Assembly (NCBI GenBank): GCA_017987425.1
Contig: JAGNTT010000140.1
Location: 1-5,106 of the forward strand
DNA from: Candidatus Omnitrophota bacterium
GTDB lineage: Bacteria; Omnitrophota; Gorgyraeia; Zapsychrales; Fredricksoniimonadaceae
Reading direction: 5' to 3'
Length of the DNA stretch: 5,106 nucleotides
Below are positions 1 to 5,106 of this stretch, in pieces. How positions within the stretch are numbered: the first letter of the stretch is position 1; the number at the start of each line of letters is the position of its first letter. The translations under genes and the position numbers were made by a program. Below the pieces are notes generated by a model. That model saw only the letters and a program-made list of their open reading frames with translations. It had not been told where the DNA came from and made no database searches.

Positions 1-48
1 TCTTTAAAGTAATGTTATTTGAAATGAATAGAACAACTGAAGGGTGGA

Positions 49-351
49 TTATGCGTGTACGGACGGCGGCGCGCGGGGATTGACGATGAGGCGCCATGCC
101 TCGAAGGGAAAACGGTCGCGGGTTAAATCGAAGGCTTGATGAAAAACAACCGAAACAACCAAAACAAGAGTGACGCCGGACAGCAGCCATTGGGCGGACA
201 GCTGGTGGACAGGGCAGTCATTGTGCTCCGCCTGGGTGGCATGATGGTGGAGACGCTCATGCAGAAAGTCCCCGCCCAGCGACAAGTACAGAAAGAAGAC
301 CGAGGCGGCAAAAGCGAGCCCGAGAAATATTATGTTTTTGAAGAATTTCAT
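49..351 (-). CDS. Small two-pass membrane protein with a His/Cys-rich loop and a C-terminal RAPP motif
   Basis: The product has 100 residues from the ATG at 351-349 and ends at a TAA at 51-49. Residues about 6-26 form an N-terminal hydrophobic helix or uncleaved signal anchor that starts MKFFKN. A loop follows with H31, H35-H37, H43, C46 and H49, including the string CPVH, and then a second hydrophobic helix at about 55-70. The C-terminus carries NPRAPP. A hydrophilic His/Cys loop between two membrane segments suggests an extracytoplasmic metal-binding site. Small membrane proteins with a similar loop and a terminal RAPP motif are, as I recall, often found near heavy-metal efflux genes, but no such genes are visible here. 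The frame extends upstream to an ATG at 393 and a TTG at 411. I chose 351 because it gives a normal signal-anchor N-terminus, and because the TTG belongs to a TTGACA that looks like a -35 box. No candidate start has a clear Shine-Dalgarno. That it is a real gene is fairly likely; metal binding is an inference. Confidence 0.66.
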   Translation of the reverse strand: MKFFKNIIFLGLAFAASVFFLYLSLGGDFLHERLHHHATQAEHNDCPVHQLSAQWLLSGVTLVLVVSVVFHQAFDLTRDRFPFEAWRLIVNPRAPPSVHA

Positions 352-369
352 ATCGATCGATTTTTGTGA

Positions 370-384
370 TATTACCGAGTAATA
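370..384. promoter_or_regulatory. Short palindrome upstream of the minus-strand gene, possible operator
   Basis: TATTAC and GTAATA form a perfect 6-base inverted repeat around CGA. It lies 19 bases upstream of the chosen minus-strand start (351) and downstream of a perfect TTGACA read on the minus strand at 411-406. The best -10 at normal spacing from that TTGACA is only TACGGT (389-384, 16-base spacer), so the promoter itself is weakly supported. A second perfect palindrome, ATCGATCGAT (352-361), abuts the start codon. The position would suit a repressor site controlling the small membrane-protein gene, but no regulator is encoded in the window and a 6-base palindrome can occur by chance. 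Confidence 0.25.
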
Positions 385-476
385 CCGTAACATGATCGGT
401 AAATTTGTCAAATGCTTTGTGGTTTTCTATCAGATTTTGGCAGGCTAACAGCCTATGCGCCGAACAAACAGGACGT

Positions 477-505
477 TTGGCGTGTCAGCCGGACGATGGT
501 ATACT
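477..505 (+). promoter_or_regulatory. Sigma70-type promoter for the large protease-DUF58 gene
   Basis: TTGGCG at 477-482 matches four of six bases of the -35 consensus. TATACT at 500-505 matches five of six bases of the -10 consensus. The spacer is exactly 17 bases. Transcription would start near 512 and leave a leader of about 46 bases before the ATG at 558. It is the best promoter-like arrangement I see in the divergent intergenic region and is correctly oriented for the downstream gene and, by read-through, for the moxR-like gene. Confidence 0.45.
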
Positions 506-557
506 GTTAGCCGTTTAGCTGTTTCTAATCTATTACCGCACCAACGACCAGAGAAAG

Positions 558-3500
558 ATGTGTATTCAGGGGATTCTTGCGAATTCCCATACCGCCATGC
601 CTGCTCCCCTTCCTTTAACGTCGAGCAACAATGAGTTGACCCAACTCAGAATTTTTAAAAAACTCGAATCTCTGGAACAAAAATATAAAGACATCCTTTC
701 ACTAACAGACAGAAATTTTGAACAGACATTTCTGACCTATTTCGAACTCACCAAAGCTTATCGCACATGGACAGCCTACATTGCTACATTAAAGGCGGAA
801 CGACCGGACGCCGCAACACAAGCCGCCGATCATCTCTTTGAAGAATATCTCAAGTCAGCACGTTCGATTCATGAGAAGAACACCTTTTGGATCACACTCT
901 ACCTCGGCCTTATCTGGCCGGAAGAGTATCACTCCAAAAAAGTCAGACGACGTATTAAAGACCGCATCAAAAAACAATGGCAGGCTCAGTCGAAGCAAAA
1001 TCTGGAAACCTTAAAAAGTATTACAGGCGTTCCGCGCGAAAGCCGTCTCAAACAGATCACCGACTTAAACGCCAAAATACTTTCGCTTGATCCCAACGGC
1101 TTGGCGTGGCTGAACACTTACCGGCAACTGATCGATACCGTTTATGATGAACTGATTTATACGATAAACGACAACCGTCGCCAAATAGACCATTGTTTTA
1201 AAAAGACAGTATACGGATCTGCTGTCACAACGGATGATCCCGTTCAACGCGCTTCCATTAACGACTGGATCGACGGCTACAAAATAACGGGACAAGATGA
1301 AATCTCCGTTCAACTGCGCACAGAACAAAAATTTAAAGGACCGCTAAAAGCATCCCAACACAGACAATTGTTCAGATCGATCGTTAAAAAAGCCGTCCTC
1401 GCTTCGGTTACCGTGATTTTTCTTGTCTGCGCGAACGCGTTCGGCATCGACAAAGTCGTATACACCTTCGTGAAAGATAAAACCCTGCAGCTTCTGAGCC
1501 TTGACCCTGCTTCCCTCAGCCTCAAACAGAAAAAACAGTTTTTCTATAATTTCATCATCGACGTCAATGAAAAGCTGACGCCGGACGACCTGGCCCGAAG
1601 CCTGCGGAAATTCAACGAACAGCGCCTCCAAGAGCAGGATTCCGGGGCTTACATGTTTTCAGATACCGTTTTGCAGAAATATCTGCTGCTTTTAACTTCG
1701 AAGGAAATTCCTGCCGGACTGAAAAACGATGTCATCGAATCCGCCGGATTGATCAACGTCAATGTCAAAGGGACCCTGAAAAAGATCACCGACATGTTTA
1801 CAGACGGTATCGTCGAAGATTCCAAACTGCGCGAACTTCTTCTCGAACTCAGGCGTTCTTTTGTGCGGCACAACGTTTTTCCATTTACATTCATCGTGGT
1901 CAAAAACGACACACCCTACATTTTTCTGTTTACCGAAAAAATCATCAAGAAATACAGGTTTCGGGCGCAGGACCTCAATTTTCTGGGATTTAACCCCACT
2001 TATTACGCGCAATTCGTGCGGTTTCCATTAAGAGTTTATGTCGTTCAGGGGACCACCTATCCTTTCAAAGACAGGGCCGGATATTTTGAAGGCGAATTCG
2101 CCGTCGTCTTTGCCGAGATGGCCGCCCGCACCGAATGGTCGGCATGGCATGAATTCGCCCACATCATAGACAATATGCGTTATATGTACGGCGGTAAATC
2201 TCTTCCCAAAAACATAGAAATTAATGCCGTCCTCTTTCCCGCCATCTTTGCCGAAGACTCTAAAAACTATCTCTTAAACCGCGTGTTCTACATGGCCCGC
2301 GCCTCCGAGCCCAATGATGCTTATGTTCAGGCCGCCAAAGGAATCCTCAATGGAATCACGCTTGTCAATTCGGAAGGGCAAACGGCTCCCCCCCGTCTGA
2401 TTACAGATGAATTTTTACCTCAGGACATTCAGGCGGCCGAGAAACTGATCCTCTCCAAAGAACCACGCATCATCCGCGCAACAGCGCTTAAAATCTACAA
2501 AAATCCGGATAAATATTTGTATACTGCCAAAGCCGGCCAATACCACGGGATCATCAGCAACGCGGAAGAGGTCATCGCGGGAACTCCGGGCACACCATTC
2601 CAGGGATTTATTTTGGGCGGCGATAACAGCGGAAACGGCCCCAACAATTCAAAAATCAAATTTCTCTTCGACAACGTCGACGATGACCAGGGATTTTTCC
2701 AGGGAAAGAATCTCTGGCAGATCATGAAAGAACTCTTTTACTTTATGACCCATGCCCCAAGCAGCAGCATCAAAGGATTTCATCTCATGAACATCATCGC
2801 ATCCGTGGTCGACTTTATTCTGATCGTCGGATTCTTCATCGGAATCCATAAAATGAGCTCCCCTTTACGCAAGCGTAAATTTTACGGATTCAAGATGTCG
2901 GACCTGGTCCAAAACGTTTATAAAAACCATTCTCTATCCGATGGAAGGTCCGCCGGCCGTCAGTCCGGAGAACAGCAGCTGCTGATCGAGGCGCTCGCGT
3001 CGCAAGGCAACATTACCGAGGATCTTCGCTCCAGGATCAGGGCGCTCAAAGCAATCCTGCCCGAGCGTCAGCGCGAACTGTTCGATACTCTGCTGACGCT
3101 TGCGCCGTTTAATCCTGAAAAGTCCAAAGTCATTTCCAAGTGGCATGATTTTATGTTCTGGCTTCCTTACTTTGGCCCCACGATCGGCCGCAACCCGTGG
3201 TTCTTCCCCCGTCAGAAATCTTTTCGGCAATGGGAACTATTCACTGAACGGCTCACCGCGCTTGCCAAAAGTCTCAACCGTACAACGCATCCGGACGCCT
3301 TTCGCCGAGCATACATGAGCATCCTGAAAGACTTTAAAAACACCACGGCGTCCGTTGGCACAGACACGGCTGATAAAACAATTCTTCATCTGAAGGAAAC
3401 CGAGGCAAGCATCCAGGATCATCTGCATGAATGGGCGCGGACCGCCGATTTGAAAACCCCTATACGTGCCAGACGTCTGCCGTGGATGAACCAGAGCGAC

Positions 3501-4106
3501 GGAGATTTCGATCATCTGGCGCCCTACACCTGGAATGACGACGTCAAACGCATCGACTGGAAGGCCACCGCCCGTTCTCCTAACCTCGAGCCAAAAGTCA
3601 AGAAATACAGCGGATCCATGACCGCACAAATCGACTTTCTGTTTGATTTCCGTTCGATTGCACACGCGCAGGCACGGGAAAAAATTGCCCATGATCTGGT
3701 GCGTTCCCTGCAGATCCTGCGCTATGAACATGAATTAAAGGCAATTACCCTGATTATGCCCTCGGGCGAGATCCGGCAAAAAGTCCTGAATATGAAAAGC
3801 AACTACAGCCGTGCCGATCTCATCCGCCGCATATGGTCGGCGGTCAACCATGAATTCGACGAAGACCGCCAGGAACACCGCGCCCTTGCCGCCGATGATC
3901 TGATTTTTTATACGCCGCAGGAAAACAGAATGTACCGCCAGATCAGCCGGCTGACTGACTTTAACATTACCGACGGACAGGTCAAAGACGTGACGGACAT
4001 ACCGGCGAAAAGTTACAACGTTTACTTTATCGGGATCGATGAGACGGACCGCGAAGACCTGACCCGTCTTCTGCCCCGGACCCATCAGCCCTTTTACTGG
4101 AAATGA
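558..4106 (+). CDS. Two-pass membrane protein: HExxH metallopeptidase-like extracytoplasmic region fused to a cytoplasmic DUF58 domain
   Basis: The product has 1182 residues, far longer than the roughly 300-450 of a usual DUF58 protein. Residues 1-277 are charged, helical and unrecognised. A hydrophobic segment at about 279-295 follows a basic stretch (RSIVKK). Residues about 297-740 should be extracytoplasmic and contain HEFAH at 531-535, matching the HExxH zinc motif of metallopeptidases (H531 and H535 as ligands, E532 catalytic). E554 is a plausible third ligand of gluzincin type. A second membrane segment at about 743-763 is followed by a basic stretch (RKRK, 771-774), which puts the C-terminal part in the cytoplasm. 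The DUF58 signature lies at 972-1033: FDHLAPY, then DDVKRIDWKATAR (994-1006). The expected DxSxS MIDAS reads D1030-F-R-S-I, so it looks degenerate. The following gene is a MoxR ATPase, the standard DUF58 partner. The ATG at 558 has a purine run (AGAGAAAG) directly against it, too close for a normal Shine-Dalgarno; the ATG at 597 (residue 14) is an alternative. The DUF58 assignment is strong. Protease activity is inferred from the motif alone, and the physiological substrate is unknown. Confidence 0.88.
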   Translation: MCIQGILANSHTAMPAPLPLTSSNNELTQLRIFKKLESLEQKYKDILSLTDRNFEQTFLTYFELTKAYRTWTAYIATLKAERPDAATQAADHLFEEYLKSARSIHEKNTFWITLYLGLIWPEEYHSKKVRRRIKDRIKKQWQAQSKQNLETLKSITGVPRESRLKQITDLNAKILSLDPNGLAWLNTYRQLIDTVYDELIYTINDNRRQIDHCFKKTVYGSAVTTDDPVQRASINDWIDGYKITGQDEISVQLRTEQKFKGPLKASQHRQLFRSIVKKAVLASVTVIFLVCANAFGIDKVVYTFVKDKTLQLLSLDPASLSLKQKKQFFYNFIIDVNEKLTPDDLARSLRKFNEQRLQEQDSGAYMFSDTVLQKYLLLLTSKEIPAGLKNDVIESAGLINVNVKGTLKKITDMFTDGIVEDSKLRELLLELRRSFVRHNVFPFTFIVVKNDTPYIFLFTEKIIKKYRFRAQDLNFLGFNPTYYAQFVRFPLRVYVVQGTTYPFKDRAGYFEGEFAVVFAEMAARTEWSAWHEFAHIIDNMRYMYGGKSLPKNIEINAVLFPAIFAEDSKNYLLNRVFYMARASEPNDAYVQAAKGILNGITLVNSEGQTAPPRLITDEFLPQDIQAAEKLILSKEPRIIRATALKIYKNPDKYLYTAKAGQYHGIISNAEEVIAGTPGTPFQGFILGGDNSGNGPNNSKIKFLFDNVDDDQGFFQGKNLWQIMKELFYFMTHAPSSSIKGFHLMNIIASVVDFILIVGFFIGIHKMSSPLRKRKFYGFKMSDLVQNVYKNHSLSDGRSAGRQSGEQQLLIEALASQGNITEDLRSRIRALKAILPERQRELFDTLLTLAPFNPEKSKVISKWHDFMFWLPYFGPTIGRNPWFFPRQKSFRQWELFTERLTALAKSLNRTTHPDAFRRAYMSILKDFKNTTASVGTDTADKTILHLKETEASIQDHLHEWARTADLKTPIRARRLPWMNQSDGDFDHLAPYTWNDDVKRIDWKATARSPNLEPKVKKYSGSMTAQIDFLFDFRSIAHAQAREKIAHDLVRSLQILRYEHELKAITLIMPSGEIRQKVLNMKSNYSRADLIRRIWSAVNHEFDEDRQEHRALAADDLIFYTPQENRMYRQISRLTDFNITDGQVKDVTDIPAKSYNVYFIGIDETDREDLTRLLPRTHQPFYWK

Positions 4107-4134
4107 ATTCTGTAATAGTGTTATATTAAATTCT

Positions 4135-4209
4135 TTCGTTGTTCGTTGATCGTTGTTCGTCTTTTTAGATGACTCCCCGATTAACGAACAACCAACAACG
4201 AGCAACGAA
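4135..4209. repeat. Inverted repeat built from TTCGTTG heptamers in the intergenic spacer
   Basis: The left arm (4135-4160) reads as TTCGTTG, TTCGTTG, ATCGTTG, TTCGT. The right arm (4184-4209) is its reverse complement with 23 of 26 positions matching, and on the plus strand it is built of CAACGAA-like heptamers. The loop is 23 bases (4161-4183). The repeat fills most of the spacer between the DUF58 gene and the moxR-like gene. A transcript across it could form a long hairpin. No run of T follows the right arm, so it does not look like a standard intrinsic terminator. It resembles the short palindromic or heptamer extragenic repeats that are dispersed in some bacterial genomes; whether other copies exist cannot be seen here. 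Confidence 0.8.
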
Positions 4210-4213
4210 GACG

Positions 4214-4218
4214 AAAGG
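4214..4218 (+). promoter_or_regulatory. Ribosome binding site of the moxR-like gene
   Basis: AAAGG sits 8 bases before the ATG at 4227, a normal Shine-Dalgarno spacing, and fixes that start. It touches the repeat: ACGAAAG (4211-4217) is the exact reverse complement of CTTTCGT (4133-4139), and AAGACGAA (4208-4215) is the exact reverse complement of TTCGTCTT (4156-4163). Alternative folds of the spacer could therefore cover it. Confidence 0.6.
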
Positions 4219-4226
4219 CAACCCAT

Positions 4227-5106
4227 ATGAATCCCGCGCAGCAAGAAGAATTGGAACGCGTCATAAAAGAAGAAAAGAACCTGATCCACTCGATCCTGAC
4301 CGAGATGGAAAAAGTCATCATCGGCCAGCGCCATCTTCTGGACCGGATCGTACTTGCCCTTCTGGCCAACGGGCATGTTTTGATTGAAGGCATTCCGGGC
4401 CTCGGAAAGACGCTCGCGGTCAAAACGTTCTCCGCCATCATCCAGGCCAAATTTCACCGCGTGCAGTTCACTCCCGACATGCTGCCGACGGACCTGACCG
4501 GCTCGCCTATTTATGTCCAGCAGACCGGATCGTTTTCCATCCATAAAGGTCCGGTGTTTACAAATATCCTTTTAGCCGACGAGATCAACCGCGCCCCGGC
4601 CAAAGTACAAAGTGCTCTTCTGGAAGTTATGGAAGAACGCCAGGTGACGATAGGCCAGACCACTTACGCGCTCGAGGAACCGTTCATGGTTCTCGCCACA
4701 CAGAATCCCATCGAGCAGGACGGAACTTACGATCTGCCGGAATCCCAGCTGGACCGCTTTCTCCTTAAAGTGGCCATATCCTATCCGCAACGCTCGGATG
4801 AAAAAAAGATTCTGCGCGCCAAACCGGTCACACAAAAAGAACTGCCCGTTGAGCGGATAGTCAATCCGGGGCACGTCATCAAGATGCGCAAGATCGTCGA
4901 AGAAATCCACATGGATGAACGCATTGAAGACTATGTGTTAAATGTGATCGAGGCGACGCGCTATCCGGGCAAGTTTAAACTTTCCGAACTTCAGGAAGTG
5001 GTCGAATACGGCGTATCGCCGCGCGCGACACAAAATCTCATGCTGGCCAGCAAGGCCCAGGCGTTCTTGAACGGCCGCGGATATGTCACGCCTCAGGACA
5101 TCAAAA
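4227..5106 (+). CDS. MoxR-family AAA+ ATPase (3' end beyond the window)
   Basis: The frame is open from the ATG at 4227 to the window edge: 293 complete codons, with no stop. Family members usually have about 310-340 residues, so only the C-terminal tip should be missing. Visible motifs are IIGQ (31-34), Walker A GIPGLGKT (55-62), Walker B with the MoxR-typical LLADEINRAP (115-124), EVMEERQVT (133-141), sensor 1 ATQNP (157-161), the LPESQLDRF segment with a putative arginine finger R177 (170-178), and sensor 2 GVSPRA with R266 (262-267). All catalytic elements are present, so it should bind and hydrolyse ATP as a cytoplasmic hexameric ring. MoxR ATPases act as chaperone-like or assembly factors together with DUF58/VWA proteins, and the preceding gene encodes a DUF58 domain, so the two very probably work together. 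The spacing of 120 bases and same strand fit an operon. The family assignment is very secure; the specific client is unknown, so I give no gene symbol beyond the family name. Confidence 0.96.
   Translation, partial: MNPAQQEELERVIKEEKNLIHSILTEMEKVIIGQRHLLDRIVLALLANGHVLIEGIPGLGKTLAVKTFSAIIQAKFHRVQFTPDMLPTDLTGSPIYVQQTGSFSIHKGPVFTNILLADEINRAPAKVQSALLEVMEERQVTIGQTTYALEEPFMVLATQNPIEQDGTYDLPESQLDRFLLKVAISYPQRSDEKKILRAKPVTQKELPVERIVNPGHVIKMRKIVEEIHMDERIEDYVLNVIEATRYPGKFKLSELQEVVEYGVSPRATQNLMLASKAQAFLNGRGYVTPQDIK

Noticed and set aside
136..369. Plus-strand open frame of 77 codons in the left region
   Set aside because: It is antisense to the small membrane-protein gene; its own product is a charged sequence without domain features, while the opposite strand gives a coherent signal-anchor protein.
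442..454. Small stem AGGCT-AAC-AGCCT in the divergent intergenic region, considered as a terminator or operator; GGCTAACA (443-450) also recurs inverted as TGTTAGCC (505-512) at the -10 box
   Set aside because: The stem has only five pairs with no T run on either side, and the distant 8-base inverted match is too short and too widely spaced to support an operator.
3237..3731. Minus-strand open frame of 164 codons inside the large gene
   Set aside because: It is antisense to the conserved DUF58 region, whose motifs clearly show the plus-strand frame is the coding one.
4135..4209. Intrinsic terminator separating the DUF58 and moxR genes
   Set aside because: The hairpin lacks a following T run and its arms are repeat heptamers; the only T run is in the loop.
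4135..4209. CRISPR-like or mobile-element end
   Set aside because: There are no regularly spaced repeats with unique spacers, no transposase gene, and no target-site duplication that I can identify.
3735..4544. Long minus-strand open frame of 269 codons across the end of the DUF58 gene, the spacer and the start of moxR
   Set aside because: It runs antisense to two well-supported genes, its product has no recognisable motif, and its middle is a low-complexity translation of the heptamer repeat.
4572..4910. Minus-strand open frame of 112 codons within moxR
   Set aside because: It is antisense to the Walker B and sensor region of a clear AAA+ ATPase.

Overview
The window shows a bacterial locus with one small membrane-protein gene on the minus strand at the left edge (49-351), a divergent intergenic region (352-557), a very large plus-strand gene (558-4106), a 120-base spacer holding a heptamer-based inverted repeat, and the 5' part of a MoxR-family AAA+ ATPase gene (4227 to the right edge, truncated by the window). 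No rRNA, tRNA, CRISPR array, transposase or integrase is visible.

The central gene encodes 1182 residues that read as a three-part transmembrane protein: an unrecognised, probably cytoplasmic helical N-terminal region; a first membrane segment (about 279-295) followed by a large extracytoplasmic region carrying a zinc-metallopeptidase-like HEFAH motif (531-535); and a second membrane segment (about 743-763) followed by a cytoplasmic DUF58 region (core about 972-1033). DUF58 proteins are the usual partners of MoxR ATPases, and a MoxR gene follows directly on the same strand. The inference is a membrane-spanning MoxR/DUF58 system in which an ATPase-coupled adaptor on the inside is covalently joined to a putative protease on the outside. 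I do not recognise this fusion as a named system, and it is the most interesting item here. Its DUF58 metal-binding (MIDAS) motif looks degenerate.

The organism cannot be fixed from sequence alone. Base composition is moderate and varies along the window (32% G+C counted over 661-720, 57% over 4381-4440). The combination of a very large uncharacterised multi-domain membrane protein, a small His-rich membrane protein and intergenic heptamer repeats is compatible with an uncultured Gram-negative lineage such as Omnitrophota or another deep-branching or PVC-related group. That placement is a guess from general style and not a demonstrated assignment.

The large gene and the moxR-like gene are probably co-transcribed from a sigma70-like promoter at 477-505. 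The repeat between them could influence expression of the ATPase. The small minus-strand gene is transcribed divergently and, by its His/Cys-rich loop, may concern metals; nothing in the sequence ties it to the MoxR/DUF58 pair.
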